Shown: piece after piece, positions 18,930 through 27,303 of the stretch
Layout: each line of letters starts with the position of its first letter
Numbering within the stretch: the stretch's first letter is position 1
Source: Actinacidiphila cocklensis
GTDB taxonomy: Bacteria; Actinomycetota; Actinomycetes; Streptomycetales; Streptomycetaceae
Reading direction: 5' to 3'
Assembly (NCBI RefSeq): GCF_907177275.1
Contig: NZ_CAJSLV010000125.1
Span: 124,001 to 188,000 of the forward strand
Length of the DNA stretch: 64,000 bases
Notes under the pieces: model-generated
What the model saw: the letters and a program-made list of their open reading frames with translations, nothing else
Told to the model about the DNA's origin: nothing
The model's database searches: none
Translations under genes and position numbers: made by a program

Positions 18930-19385
18930 CAGCGCCGCCAGTTCGGCCCGCTGGGCCTGGCTCAGCTCGCCCAGGATGGCACGTTCCTGGGCGAGCAGGC
19001 CGGCCAGCGCCCGGTCGGCGCGGTCCTGCCCGGCCGGGGTGAGCCTGACCAGGACCCCGCGGCGGTCCGAGGGGTCGGGGAGCCGCTCGACCAGCCGCTT
19101 CTCCGCGAGCCTGTCGATCCGGTTGGTCATCGTGCCCGACGTGACCAGCGTCTGGGTGAGCAGCTGCCCCGGTGAGAGCTGATACGGGGTGCCCGCGCGC
19201 CGCAGCGCGGTGAGCACGTCGAACTCCCACGGCTCCAGGCTGTGCTCGGCGAAGGCCAGCCGCCTGGCCCGGTCCAGGTGCCGCGCGAGCCTGCTGACCC
19301 GGCTGAGCACCTCCAGCGGTTCGACGTCGAGGTCGGGGCGCTCACGGCGCCATGCAGCGACCAGACGGTCGACCTCGTCCTCCAT
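18888..19385 (-). CDS. MarR-family transcriptional regulator
   Basis: This 165-residue winged-helix regulator has the MarR layout: an N-terminal dimerisation helix, then LEPWEFDVLTALRRAGTPYQLSPGQLL, the recognition helix TSGTMTNRIDRLAEKRLVERLPDPSDRRGVLVRLTPAGQDRADRAL in sense with the D-x-R-x-x-x-V-x-L-T wing, and a C-terminal dimerisation helix. Start ATG 19385 gives MEDEVDRL. It is divergent from a methyltransferase gene, and a perfect palindrome TCTTGA-CA-TCAAGA lies between them at 19421-19434, so it probably represses both. Its 3' end overlaps the LuxR gene. The ligand is unknown. Confidence 0.9.
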   Translation of the reverse strand: MEDEVDRLVAAWRRERPDLDVEPLEVLSRVSRLARHLDRARRLAFAEHSLEPWEFDVLTALRRAGTPYQLSPGQLLTQTLVTSGTMTNRIDRLAEKRLVERLPDPSDRRGVLVRLTPAGQDRADRALAGLLAQERAILGELSQAQRAELAALLRQLTAPFDNVPG

Positions 19386-19420
19386 GGAGATCAGTGTAAT
19401 AGGTCTGTCGATATGAAGTC

Positions 19421-19434
19421 TCTTGACATCAAGA
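19421..19434. promoter_or_regulatory. Probable MarR operator in the divergent promoter
   Basis: TCTTGACATCAAGA is a two-fold palindrome with perfect 6-base arms, the usual size of a MarR half-site pair. It also contains TTGACA, which could be the -35 box of the plus-strand gene, so binding would block transcription directly. Confidence 0.65.
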
Positions 19435-19521
19435 TAACCGGGGGAGGACTCTGGAAGCGAAGGGCAGAACCTGGCCTTCCGCTTTCGGCAGCGGTTCCGT
19501 ACCACCCAGGGAGTACGAACG

Positions 19522-20361
19522 ATGCACGCAGCACCGACGTGGGACCCACACCAGTATCTCCGGCACGCCACCCACCGCACCCGCCCTTTCCTCGACCTTC
19601 TCGCCCGGGTCGCCGAACCGCCCGGCGGTGACACCCCCCGGATAGCCGACGTCGGCTGCGGCCCCGGCAACGTCACCGCACTGCTCGCCGACCGCTGGCC
19701 GGCCGCCCGTGTCACCGGCCTCGACAGCTCCCGCGAGATGCTCGCCTCGGCCGCGGAGCACGCCGGACCCACCCCGGGCGGCGGCACCCTGGACTTCCGC
19801 CGCGCCGACGCCGCCGAATGGACGCCGGACGAGCCGTACGACCTGATCGTCTCCAACGCCGCGCTCCAGTGGGTGCCGGGCCACGCCGACCGCTTCGGCG
19901 ACTGGCTCGACCACCTCACCCCCGGCGGCACCCTCGCCTTCCAGGTGCCCGGCAACTTCACCGCGCCCAGCCACGCCCTGCTCGCCGAGCTGTGCGACAC
20001 CCCGCAGTGGCGCGGGCGGCTCGACGGCCACGGCAGGCGGTACGTCCACATCCTCAGCCCCGCCGAGTACCTGGAACGCCTCACCGAGCTCGGCTGCGCG
20101 GAGGTGGACGTCTGGGAGTCCACCTACGTGCAGCTGCTGCAGGGCGAGGACCCGGTCCTGGAGTGGACCAAGGGCACCGCCCTGCGCCCGGTCCTGACCG
20201 CGCTGGACGGCGACCCGGAGGCGGCGCGCGAGTTCGTCGGCCAGTACCGCGACCTGCTGCGCAAGGCGTATCCGCCGGGGCCGCACGGCACGGTCTTCCC
20301 CTTCCGGCGGATCTTCGCCGTCGCCCGCACGGCCGCCGGCTCCGCCGGCACCGCCCGGTGA
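19522..20361 (+). CDS. tam: Class I SAM-dependent methyltransferase, trans-aconitate 2-methyltransferase type
   Basis: The 279-residue enzyme matches the Tam family, which methylates trans-aconitate, a spontaneous by-product of the citrate cycle that inhibits aconitase. Visible motifs are IADVGCGPGNVTALLADRWP (SAM motif I, residue about 41), VTGLDSSREML (motif II), DLIVSNAALQWV and the family's VPGNFTAPSHALL. An AGGGAG ribosome-binding site stands 8 bases before ATG 19522. It diverges from marR and is the likely target of that regulator. The exact substrate is assigned by similarity only. Confidence 0.85.
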   Translation: MHAAPTWDPHQYLRHATHRTRPFLDLLARVAEPPGGDTPRIADVGCGPGNVTALLADRWPAARVTGLDSSREMLASAAEHAGPTPGGGTLDFRRADAAEWTPDEPYDLIVSNAALQWVPGHADRFGDWLDHLTPGGTLAFQVPGNFTAPSHALLAELCDTPQWRGRLDGHGRRYVHILSPAEYLERLTELGCAEVDVWESTYVQLLQGEDPVLEWTKGTALRPVLTALDGDPEAAREFVGQYRDLLRKAYPPGPHGTVFPFRRIFAVARTAAGSAGTAR

Positions 20362-20364
20362 ACC

Positions 20365-20399
20365 GTCCGCCCCCGTGCCCACCCGGGCCGGGGGCGGAC
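20365..20399. terminator. Bidirectional terminator between convergent genes
   Basis: An 11-bp perfect stem (GTCCGCCCCCG at 20365-20375 with 20389-20399) surrounds a 13-base loop. It lies between the stops of tam and the convergent membrane-protein gene. Confidence 0.75.
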
Positions 20400-20403
20400 C
20401 CGC

Positions 20404-20922
20404 CTACAGGGTCAGGAAGGCGCCGGCCAGCAGCGCCGCGCCGCAGCCGGCCGTGGCCCAGGCGGTGCGGTGCATCCGCAGGCCGCCGGCCAGGACGACG
20501 GCGGCCAGCAGCAGGGCGCCGCCGAAGGGCACCCAGGCGAACAGCACGCCGCCCCAGCCGGCCCTGACGGCCTTGTCCGTACCCGGCTCGATGGCGACGG
20601 GTATCTTCGCGCCGGTGGTGTGCCTGATCGGCAGGCTGATCGTGACCTTGGCGCGGGCGGTGGCGGTGCCCTTGGGCGCGAAGGGGCCGGTGCAGACCGA
20701 GTCGCCGCAGCTCACCAGCGTCATCGTGCCGCGCTCGCGGCCCTTGGTGAGCATCACGTGCTGCGCGGTCCGCCACGAGTCCCAGGCGCCCGACACCAGC
20801 AGCAGCACCACCACCGCGGTCACGCCGGCGACCCGGGCCAGCAGCACCAGTCCCCAAGCGCCTTCCGCCACCCGGCGGGAACGGCTCCGTTTGACCATGC
20901 GGGCGATCTTTGGCCATGGCAT
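20404..20922 (-). CDS. Hypothetical membrane protein
   Basis: Function unknown. The 172-residue product has one hydrophobic helix near residues 27-45, an extracellular stretch with a Cys pair (SCGDSVCTG) and an IEPGTDK turn, then two more helices (about 123-143 and 150-170). The N-terminus is rich in Arg/Lys. The middle part would form a small beta domain closed by a disulfide. ATG 20922 is given; ATG 20898 (MVKRSRS) is an alternative and neither has a clear ribosome-binding site. It follows pth on the same strand. Confidence 0.7.
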   Translation of the reverse strand: MPWPKIARMVKRSRSRRVAEGAWGLVLLARVAGVTAVVVLLLVSGAWDSWRTAQHVMLTKGRERGTMTLVSCGDSVCTGPFAPKGTATARAKVTISLPIRHTTGAKIPVAIEPGTDKAVRAGWGGVLFAWVPFGGALLLAAVVLAGGLRMHRTAWATAGCGAALLAGAFLTL

Positions 20923-20960
20923 GCCGTCCGGTCAAACCTGGTGGCCCGCTGCCGCCGCGG

Positions 20961-21554
20961 TCAGCTGTTGTACGTGCTCTGCGCGCGCTCCAGGCCGTCC
21001 GCGATCAGCGCCTCGACGGCGTCGGCGGCCCGGTCCACGAACCAGTCCAGCTCCTTGCGCTCGGTCGCGGAGAAGTCCTTGAGCACGAAGGCGGCCACGT
21101 CCATCCGCCCGGGCGGCCGGCCGATGCCGGCCCGCACCCGCAGGTAGTCCGGACCCAGCGACTTGGTGATCGACTTCAGCCCGTTGTGGCCGTTGTCGCC
21201 GCCGCCGAGCTTGAGCCGCAGCGTGGCGTAGGGGATGTCCAGCTCGTCGTGGACGGCGATGATCCGCTCGGTCGGCACCTTGTAGAAGTCCTTGAGCGCG
21301 GTGACCGGGCCGCCGGACAGGTTCATGAACGTCATCGGCTTGGCCAGCACCACCCGCCGGCTCGCGGGTCCCGGCGGGCCGATCCGGCCCTCCACGACCT
21401 GGGCCTGCGCCTTGCCCGAGCGCTTGAATCTCCCGCCGATCCGCTCGGCCAGCAGGTCGGCCACCATGAAGCCGATGTTGTGCCGGTTCGCCGCGTACTC
21501 CGGTCCCGGATTGCCCAGCCCGGCCACCAGCCAGGGCGCTGTGCTGTCGCTCAT
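20961..21554 (-). CDS. pth: Peptidyl-tRNA hydrolase
   Basis: Pth frees tRNA from peptidyl-tRNA that drops off ribosomes. The 197-residue protein shows the family motifs LVAGLGNPGPEYAANRHNIGF with the catalytic His (near residue 26), KPMTFMNLSG, the HDELD motif (catalytic Asp) and GGGDNGHNGLKSI. GGAG lies 7 bases before ATG 21554 (MSDSTAPW), so the longer upstream frame is rejected. It follows rplY on the same strand, as in most actinobacteria. Confidence 0.96.
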   Translation of the reverse strand: MSDSTAPWLVAGLGNPGPEYAANRHNIGFMVADLLAERIGGRFKRSGKAQAQVVEGRIGPPGPASRRVVLAKPMTFMNLSGGPVTALKDFYKVPTERIIAVHDELDIPYATLRLKLGGGDNGHNGLKSITKSLGPDYLRVRAGIGRPPGRMDVAAFVLKDFSATERKELDWFVDRAADAVEALIADGLERAQSTYNS

Positions 21555-21641
21555 CCACGTCTCCAGGTCTCGGGGCGGGTGCGGGTGCGGGCGCGGTGCG
21601 GTGCCGCGGAAGGTGCGTCGTGCGGGGAGCGGAACGCGAAT

Positions 21642-21673
21642 CCGCCGCCGCACCCCGAAGGGTACGGCGGCGG
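21642..21673 (-). terminator. Hairpin after rplY
   Basis: CCGCCGCCG (21642-21650) pairs perfectly with CGGCGGCGG (21665-21673) over a 14-base loop, 28 bases past the rplY stop. It may partly separate rplY from pth. Confidence 0.6.
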
Positions 21674-21701
21674 CCGGGAGTCACCGGACGGTGACGCCGG
21701 A

Positions 21702-22325
21702 TCAGGCCTCTTCTGCGGCGGCTTCCTCGGCGGGAGCGGCCTCCTCGGCGGCCTCGCCCTCTTCCTCGGCCTCCTCGGTGACCTCGGCCTGCGCGGCCAC
21801 GACCTGGATCACGACGGCGTCCTCGTCGACGGCCAGCGTGGTGCCCTTCGGCAGCGCGATGTCCTTGGCGAGGATGGAGGCACCGGCCTCCAGGCCCTCG
21901 ACGTTAACCGTGACGCCCTCGGGGATGTGGGTGGCCTCGGCCTCGACCGGCAGGGTGTTGAGCACGTGCTCCAGCAGGTTGCCGCCGGGGGCCAGCTCGC
22001 CCTCGGTGCTGACCGGGATCTCGACGGTGACCTTCTCGCCGCGCTTGACCGACAGCAGGTCGACGTGCTCCAGGAAGCCCTTCAGCGGGTCGCGCTGCAC
22101 GGCCTTGGGGATGACCAGCTCGGACTTGCCGTCGATGTCCAGCGAGATCAGGACGTTCGCGGTGCGCAGCGCGAGCAGCAGCTCGTGGCCGGGGACGGAG
22201 ACGTGCTTGGGGTCGGCGCCGTGGCCGTAGACGACGGCGGGAACCTGGGCGGACCGGCGGATGCGGCGGGCGGCGCCCTTGCCGAACTCGGTGCGCAGCT
22301 GGGCGACGATCTTGACCTCGGACAT
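21702..22325 (-). CDS. rplY: 50S ribosomal protein L25 / general stress protein Ctc
   Basis: The 207-residue protein is the long, two-domain (CTC/TL5) form of bL25, which binds 5S rRNA. The N-terminal domain has REFGKGAARRIRRSAQVPAVVYG in sense; the C-terminal domain has the IPV-type beta barrel (EIPVSTEGELAPGGNLL). The last 30 residues are almost entirely Glu and Ala, a common acidic tail in actinobacteria. ATG 22325 (MSEVKIVAQ) follows GAGGAG by 8 bases. It sits downstream of prs, separated by a strong terminator, and upstream of pth. Confidence 0.95.
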   Translation of the reverse strand: MSEVKIVAQLRTEFGKGAARRIRRSAQVPAVVYGHGADPKHVSVPGHELLLALRTANVLISLDIDGKSELVIPKAVQRDPLKGFLEHVDLLSVKRGEKVTVEIPVSTEGELAPGGNLLEHVLNTLPVEAEATHIPEGVTVNVEGLEAGASILAKDIALPKGTTLAVDEDAVVIQVVAAQAEVTEEAEEEGEAAEEAAPAEEAAAEEA

Positions 22326-22438
22326 GAGGTTCACTCCTCGTGGTGGCAGACGGTACGGTCGCCCGGCCCCGACGGGCCGATCCACGAATCCACAAGGATG
22401 AGGAGCGCGTCGATAACGGAGCCGGGTCCGGACGCAGA

Positions 22439-22499
22439 CGTCCGGGGCCTCCCTCGCCGAGCAACGCGCACAGCGTAACCGGCGGGGAGGCCCCGGACG
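22439..22499 (-). terminator. Strong terminator of prs
   Basis: A 15-bp perfect stem (22439-22453 with 22485-22499) with a 31-base loop lies just past the prs stop on the minus strand. Confidence 0.8.
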
Positions 22500-22509
22500 A
22501 AATCGATCT

Positions 22510-23487
22510 CTAGTGGCTGTCCTCGAACAGGCTGGTCACCGAGCCGTCCTCGAAGACCTCGCGCACCGCGTTGGCGATGGTCGGCGCCATCGACAGCACG
22601 GTGATCTTGTCGAGGTTCAGCTCGCCGGGGGTGGGCAGCGTGTCGGTCAGGATGAACTCGCTGACCTTGGAGTTCTTCAGCCGGTCGGCCGCCGGGCCGG
22701 ACAGCACGCCGTGCGTCGCGGTGACGATGACGTCCTCGGCGCCGTTGGCGAACAGCGCGTCGGCCGCGGCGCAGATCGTGCCGCCGGTGTCGATCATGTC
22801 GTCGACCAGCACGCAGACCCGGCCCTTGACGTCGCCGACGACCTCGTGGACCTTCACCTGGTTGGCGACGTCGGGGTCGCGGCGCTTGTGCACGATGGCC
22901 AGCGGGGCGCCCAGCCGGTCGCACCAGCGGTCGGCGACCCGGACCCGGCCGGCGTCCGGCGAGACCACGGTCAGCTTGTCGCGGTCGACCTTGGAGCCGA
23001 CGTAGTCCGCCAGGATCGGCAGCGCGAACAGGTGGTCGACCGGGCCGTCGAAGAAGCCCTGGATCTGGTCGGTGTGCAGGTCGACGGTCAGGATGCGGTC
23101 GGCGCCCGCGGTCTTGAACAGGTCGGCCATCAGGCGGGCCGAGATCGGCTCGCGGCCGCGGTGCTTCTTGTCCTGCCGGGCGTACCCGTAGAAGGGGACG
23201 ATCACGGTGATGCTGCGCGCCGAGGCCCTCTTCAGGGCGTCCAGCATGATCAGCTGCTCCATGATCCACTGGTTGATGGGGCGGGTGTGGCTCTGGATCA
23301 AGAAGCAGTCGGCGCCGCGCGCCGACTCCTGGAACCGCACGTAGATCTCGCCGTTGGCGAAGTCGAAAGCCTTGGTCGGCACCAGCTCGACCTCGAGTTC
23401 CCGTGCCACCGCCTCCGCCAGATCGGGGTGGGCGCGGCCGGAGAAGAGCATCAGCTTCTTCTCACCGGTCGTCTTGATCCCGGTCAC
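22510..23487 (-). CDS. prs: Ribose-phosphate pyrophosphokinase
   Basis: Prs makes phosphoribosyl pyrophosphate from ribose-5-phosphate and ATP, the precursor of nucleotides, His and Trp. The 325-residue protein has LMLFSGRAHPDLA at the N-terminus, FANGEIYVRF, the ATP-binding YGYARQDKKHRGREPISARLMADL in sense, the metal-binding VDLHTDQIQGFF (about residue 140) and the PRPP loop VLVDDMIDTGGT (about residue 230). GTG 23487 (VTGIKTTGEKK) lies 8 bases after GGAG. It follows glmU on the same strand, an arrangement common in many bacteria. Confidence 0.96.
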   Translation of the reverse strand: MTGIKTTGEKKLMLFSGRAHPDLAEAVARELEVELVPTKAFDFANGEIYVRFQESARGADCFLIQSHTRPINQWIMEQLIMLDALKRASARSITVIVPFYGYARQDKKHRGREPISARLMADLFKTAGADRILTVDLHTDQIQGFFDGPVDHLFALPILADYVGSKVDRDKLTVVSPDAGRVRVADRWCDRLGAPLAIVHKRRDPDVANQVKVHEVVGDVKGRVCVLVDDMIDTGGTICAAADALFANGAEDVIVTATHGVLSGPAADRLKNSKVSEFILTDTLPTPGELNLDKITVLSMAPTIANAVREVFEDGSVTSLFEDSH

Positions 23488-23580
23488 TGCACCGTCTCCT
23501 TGGTGTTCGACTGGTGTTCGACACAGCGACGCCCCGAAGTGGGCGTGCTGGCGGAATTGTGTGCACCCCACACGGTACGC

Positions 23581-23612
23581 CCCCTCCGGCGCATCTGTGC
23601 ACCTCGGAGGGG
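23581..23612 (-). terminator. Hairpin between glmU and prs
   Basis: CCCCTCCG (23581-23588) and CGGAGGGG (23605-23612) pair over a 16-base loop in the 229-base gap. A 21-base direct repeat with one mismatch (23631-23651 and 23675-23695) lies beside it; its role is unclear. Confidence 0.5.
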
Positions 23613-23716
23613 CCGATGAGACGGCCCTCACTCACCCGTTCGACGACGCGCGCGGGGCCTGCGGAAAGGCGCGGCTCACCCGTTCGAAGACGCGCCGCGC
23701 CACCCTCCCGCAAGGG

Positions 23717-25162
23717 TCACTCGGACTCCTTGGCCCGCTCCGCCGCCTGCGCGGCCGCGCTGCCCGGGCGCTTGCGGGCGACCCAGCCCTCGATGTTGCG
23801 CTGCTGCCCGCGGGCCACCGCGAGCGACCCGGCGGGCACGTCCTTGGTGATCACCGAGCCGGCCGCCGTGTAGGCGCCGTCGCCGATCACCACCGGGGCG
23901 ACGAACATGTTGTCGGAGCCGGTCTTGCAGTAACTGCCGACCGTGGTGTGGTGCTTGGCCTCGCCGTCGTAGTTGACGAAGACGCTGGCCGCGCCGATGT
24001 TGGTGTGGTCGCCGATGGTGGCGTCGCCCACGTAGCTCAGGTGCGGCACCTTGGTGCCGTCGCCGATCGAGGCGTTCTTCATCTCGACGTACGTCCCCGC
24101 CTTGGCGCCCCTGCCGAGCCTGGCGCCGGGCCGCAGGTACGCGTACGGCCCCACGTTCGCCTCCGGGCCGATCTCGGCCTCCTGCGCGACCGTGTTCGAC
24201 ACCCGGGCGTCCGCGCCGACCACCGTGTCGGTGAGCGTGCAGTTCGGGCCGACCTCGGCGCCCTGGGCCACCCTGGTGCTGCCGAGCAGCTGGGTGTTGG
24301 GGTGGATCAGGGTGTCGCGCTCCAGCACCACGCCGGCGTCCAGCCAGGTGGAGCCCGGGTCGACGATCGTGGCGCCGTCCAGCATGGCGCGCTGCAGCAG
24401 CCGGTCGTTGAGGACCCGGCGGGCCTCGGCGAGCTGCACCCGGTTGTTCACCCCGGCGATCTCGCGGTGGTCGGCCGCCGTGTAGGCGCCCACCCGGTGG
24501 CCCGCCTGGCGCAGGATCGCCAGGGTGTCGGTCAGGTACTCCTCGGCCTGCGAGTTGTCGGTGGTGACCTTGGTCAGCGCCTCCGCGAGCAGGGCGGCGT
24601 CGTAGGCGTAGACGCCGGAGTTGATCTCGCTGATGGCCTGCTGGTCGGGCGAGGCGTCCTTCTGCTCGACGATCGCGCTGACCTGGCCGTCGGTCAGGTC
24701 GCGCACGATCCGCCCGTAGCCGGTCGGGTCGGGGACCCTCGCGGTCAGCACGGTCACCGCGTTGGCGTCGGCGCGGTGCGCGGCCACCAGGGTGGCCAGC
24801 GTCTCGGCGGTCAGCAGCGGGGTGTCGCCGTAGGTCACCACGACCGTGCCGTCCGGGGTGAAGCCCTGCCGGGCCAGCTCCTCCAGGCCGACGCGGACCG
24901 CGTGCCCGGTGCCGTTCTGCTCCTCCTGCACGGCGGTCAGCGCGGCCGGGTCGGCCGCCGACAGGTGCTCGACGACCTGCTCGCGCCCGTGTCCGACGAC
25001 GACGACCAGCTGCTCGGGTTCCAGCTCGCGGGCCGCGGCGACCACGTGGCCGAGCAGCGTGCGGCCGCAGATCGGGTGCAGGACCTTGGGGGTGGCCGAC
25101 TTCATGCGAGTGCCCTCACCCGCGGCGAGGACGACGACGGCAGCCGGGCGTGTGGCGCTCAC
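23717..25162 (-). CDS. glmU: Bifunctional GlcN-1-P acetyltransferase / GlcNAc-1-P uridylyltransferase
   Basis: GlmU makes UDP-GlcNAc for peptidoglycan by acetylating glucosamine-1-phosphate and then adding UMP. The 481-residue protein has the pyrophosphorylase domain (residues 1 to about 240) with VVLAAGEGTRMKSATPKVLH, YGDTPLL and the NSGVYAYD motif. The acetyltransferase domain follows as a left-handed beta helix of hexapeptide repeats, with GRGAKAGTYVEMKNASIG, HLSYVGDATIGDHTNIGA and the NYDGEAKHHT active site. GTG 25162 (VSATRPAAVV) follows GGAG by 8 bases. A tRNA-Gln gene lies just upstream on the same strand. Confidence 0.96.
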   Translation of the reverse strand: MSATRPAAVVVLAAGEGTRMKSATPKVLHPICGRTLLGHVVAAARELEPEQLVVVVGHGREQVVEHLSAADPAALTAVQEEQNGTGHAVRVGLEELARQGFTPDGTVVVTYGDTPLLTAETLATLVAAHRADANAVTVLTARVPDPTGYGRIVRDLTDGQVSAIVEQKDASPDQQAISEINSGVYAYDAALLAEALTKVTTDNSQAEEYLTDTLAILRQAGHRVGAYTAADHREIAGVNNRVQLAEARRVLNDRLLQRAMLDGATIVDPGSTWLDAGVVLERDTLIHPNTQLLGSTRVAQGAEVGPNCTLTDTVVGADARVSNTVAQEAEIGPEANVGPYAYLRPGARLGRGAKAGTYVEMKNASIGDGTKVPHLSYVGDATIGDHTNIGAASVFVNYDGEAKHHTTVGSYCKTGSDNMFVAPVVIGDGAYTAAGSVITKDVPAGSLAVARGQQRNIEGWVARKRPGSAAAQAAERAKESE

Positions 25163-25236
25163 AGGGGAGACTCCTGGGCTTCGAGTGCAGGACACCCGCA
25201 GGATACCGAGGGCTTCCCGGCTACGACCACGTACTG

Positions 25237-25307
25237 CTCCGCCGCCAGGACTCGAACCCGGACTTAAGGCACCAAAAGCCCCAGTGCTGCCATTACACCA
25301 CGGCGGA
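25237..25307 (-). tRNA. tRNA-Gln (anticodon UUG)
   Basis: The minus strand folds into a complete cloverleaf: acceptor TCCGCCG/CGGCGGA, a 3-bp D stem (GTG/CAC), an anticodon stem GGGGC/GCCTT with loop TTTTGGT (anticodon TTG), and a T arm CCGGG-TTCGAGT-CCTGG. The discriminator base is G. The full CCA end is not encoded. Two G-U pairs weaken the anticodon stem. Confidence 0.93.
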
Positions 25308-25474
25308 TCAACTCGACCTTCCCCGTGTCGCGTCGGGAACGGCCGACCAGTCGGTCCCATCATGCCGTACCCGGCGGGGTGGACGCGACGGAGATCCGGG
25401 TAGGGATCGTTCGGCGGACGCCCGACACGGTCCTGTCGCCCGCCGTGCGCCGCTGCAATACTTACGGCGGCGTA

Positions 25475-25490
25475 GGTTACGGACGTAACC
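25475..25490. promoter_or_regulatory. Palindromic operator upstream of the desaturase gene
   Basis: GGTTACG-GA-CGTAACC is a perfect 7+7 palindrome 43 bases before the desaturase ATG. An imperfect copy (CTTACG-GCGG-CGTAGG) overlaps its left side. The downstream TetR gene probably encodes the protein that binds here. Confidence 0.65.
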
Positions 25491-25532
25491 GCAGATAACC
25501 GCCCCCCACTTCCACATCCGCGAGGGACAGAC

Positions 25533-26528
25533 ATGACCACACAGCCGGACGTGATCACCGAGTCCCGGGATCCGGACCCCGGGACGTCAGGACAGGAAGC
25601 GCAGTCCAGCGCCACGCTCGGAGGTGAGAGCAAGCGCTCCATCGAGCAGATCGCACTGCTGATCTTCATCTGCATCCCCTTCGTGGCTCTGGCCGCCGCG
25701 GTGCCGCTGGCGTGGGGCCGCGGCATGAGCTGGCTCGACCTCGGCCTGATGGTGGGGATGTACTTCCTGGGCTGCCACGGCATCACCATCGGCTTCCACC
25801 GGCACTTCACCCACGGCTCGTTCAAGGCCAACAGGCCGCTGAAGATCGCGCTGGCCATCGCCGGTTCGATGGCCGTCGAGGGGCCGATCGTGCGCTGGGT
25901 CGCGGACCACCGCAGGCACCACAAGTTCAGCGACGCGGAAGGCGACCCGCACAGCCCGTGGCGGTACGGCGAGACGCTGCCCGCGCTGATGAAGGGCCTG
26001 TGGTGGGCGCACATGGGCTGGCTCTTCGACGAGGAGCAGACCTCGCAGGAGAAGTTCGCCCCCGACCTGATCAGGGACCCCGCGATCCGCCGCATCTCCC
26101 GCGACTTCTGGCTGTGGACGGCGATCTCCCTGCTGCTGCCGCCGGTGGTGGGCGGCCTGGCCACCATGTCGTGGTATGGCGCCTTCACCGCCTTCTTCTG
26201 GGGGTCGCTCGTTCGGGTGGCTCTGCTGCACCACGTGACCTGGTCGATCAACTCCATCTGCCACGCGGTGGGCAAGCGCCCGTTCAAGTCGCGCGACCGC
26301 TCGGGCAACGTGTGGTGGCTCGCGGTGCTCTCCTGCGGCGAGTCGTGGCACAACCTCCACCACGCCGACCCCACCAGCGCCAGGCACGGCGTGCTGCGCG
26401 GCCAGATCGACTCCAGCGCGCGCGCCATCCGCTGGTTCGAGATGGCGGGCTGGGCCACCGACGTCCGCTGGCCGACCCCGGAGCGGATTGCCGCCCGACG
26501 CCAAGAAGACGTCAAAGAAGCGGCATGA
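25533..26528 (+). CDS. Membrane acyl-CoA/acyl-lipid delta-9-type desaturase
   Basis: The 331-residue di-iron membrane enzyme introduces a cis double bond into fatty acyl chains and so controls membrane fluidity. All three histidine boxes are present: FHRHFTH (near residue 89), HRRHHKFSD (near 126) and HNLHH (near 273). Four hydrophobic helices flank them (about 38-60, 64-84, 185-205, 212-232). The N-terminal 30 residues are disordered. The ATG follows GGGA at about 8 bases. The TetR gene begins 7 bases after its stop, so the two genes form an operon probably controlled by the palindrome at 25475-25490. Confidence 0.93.
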   Translation: MTTQPDVITESRDPDPGTSGQEAQSSATLGGESKRSIEQIALLIFICIPFVALAAAVPLAWGRGMSWLDLGLMVGMYFLGCHGITIGFHRHFTHGSFKANRPLKIALAIAGSMAVEGPIVRWVADHRRHHKFSDAEGDPHSPWRYGETLPALMKGLWWAHMGWLFDEEQTSQEKFAPDLIRDPAIRRISRDFWLWTAISLLLPPVVGGLATMSWYGAFTAFFWGSLVRVALLHHVTWSINSICHAVGKRPFKSRDRSGNVWWLAVLSCGESWHNLHHADPTSARHGVLRGQIDSSARAIRWFEMAGWATDVRWPTPERIAARRQEDVKEAA

Positions 26529-26535
26529 TTGATCT

Positions 26536-27222
26536 GTGAGCGACGGCAGAGACGACAGGGCGACGACGAGCTCCGCAACCTCCCCGGGATCCGCCGCGCG
26601 CCGCACGCGCCGGGTCCGTATGACCGGCAAGGAGCGCCGCGAGCAGCTGCTCGACATCGGTCGGACGCTGTTCGCGGAACGCGGCTTCGAGGGGACGTCC
26701 GTCGAGGAGATCGCCCACAAGGCCGGCGTCTCCAAGCCCGTGGTCTACGAGCACTTCGGCGGCAAGGAGGGCCTCTACGCCGTCGTCGTCGACCGGGAGA
26801 TGCGCCGGCTGCTCGACATGGTCACCGGCGCCCTCACCGGCGGCCACCCGCGCGAGCTGCTCGAACAGGCCGCCTTCGCGCTGGTCGACTACATCGAGCG
26901 GTACACCGACGGCTTCCGCATCCTGGTGCGCGACTCGCCGGTCACCCAGACCACCGGCACCTTCGCCTCGCTGATCAGCGACATCGCCACCCAGGTCGAG
27001 GACATCCTCGGCCATGAGTTCAAGCAGCGCGGCTTCGACCCCAAGCTCGCCCCGATGTACGCCCAGGCGCTGGTCGGCATGGTCGCGCTGACCGGCCAGT
27101 GGTGGCTGGACGCCCAGCGCCCCGACAAGGCCGAGGTCGTCGCCCACCTGGTGAACCTCTCCTGGAACGGCCTGTCAGGCCTGGAGCCCAGGCCCCGGCT
27201 GATCGGCCACCGCAAGAACTGA
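26536..27222 (+). CDS. TetR-family regulator, probably of the adjacent desaturase
   Basis: The 228-residue protein has a Ser/Thr/Arg-rich N-terminal arm, then a TetR DNA-binding domain (MTGKERREQLLDIGRTLFAERGFEGTSVEEIAHKAGVSKPVVYEHFGGKEGLY in sense, residues about 32-85) and an all-helical ligand domain. Start GTG 26536 is 7 bases after the desaturase stop and lacks a clear ribosome-binding site; CATGAT lies 6 bases before it and may give an internal leaderless start. By analogy with other actinobacterial regulators next to desaturases it should sense acyl-CoA or lipid state and repress its own operon; this is inference. Confidence 0.88.
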   Translation: MSDGRDDRATTSSATSPGSAARRTRRVRMTGKERREQLLDIGRTLFAERGFEGTSVEEIAHKAGVSKPVVYEHFGGKEGLYAVVVDREMRRLLDMVTGALTGGHPRELLEQAAFALVDYIERYTDGFRILVRDSPVTQTTGTFASLISDIATQVEDILGHEFKQRGFDPKLAPMYAQALVGMVALTGQWWLDAQRPDKAEVVAHLVNLSWNGLSGLEPRPRLIGHRKN

Positions 27223-27234
27223 CCGCGTACGAGT

Positions 27235-27274
27235 AGAGCCGCCCCCGAGCCCTGACGGGTTCGGGGGCGGCTCT
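27235..27274. terminator. Bidirectional terminator between tetR and ppc
   Basis: An 18-bp stem (27235-27252 with 27257-27274, one G-U pair) with a 4-base loop lies between two convergent genes. Confidence 0.85.
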
Positions 27275-27303
27275 GTCTCCTGTCGGGGGGAGCCGCGTCC
27301 GGA

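Noticed and set aside
23717..26578. A single 953-residue protein extending glmU upstream across the tRNA and desaturase
   Set aside because: The upstream part crosses a tRNA gene and a clear opposite-strand desaturase; GTG 25162 with a ribosome-binding site is the real start.
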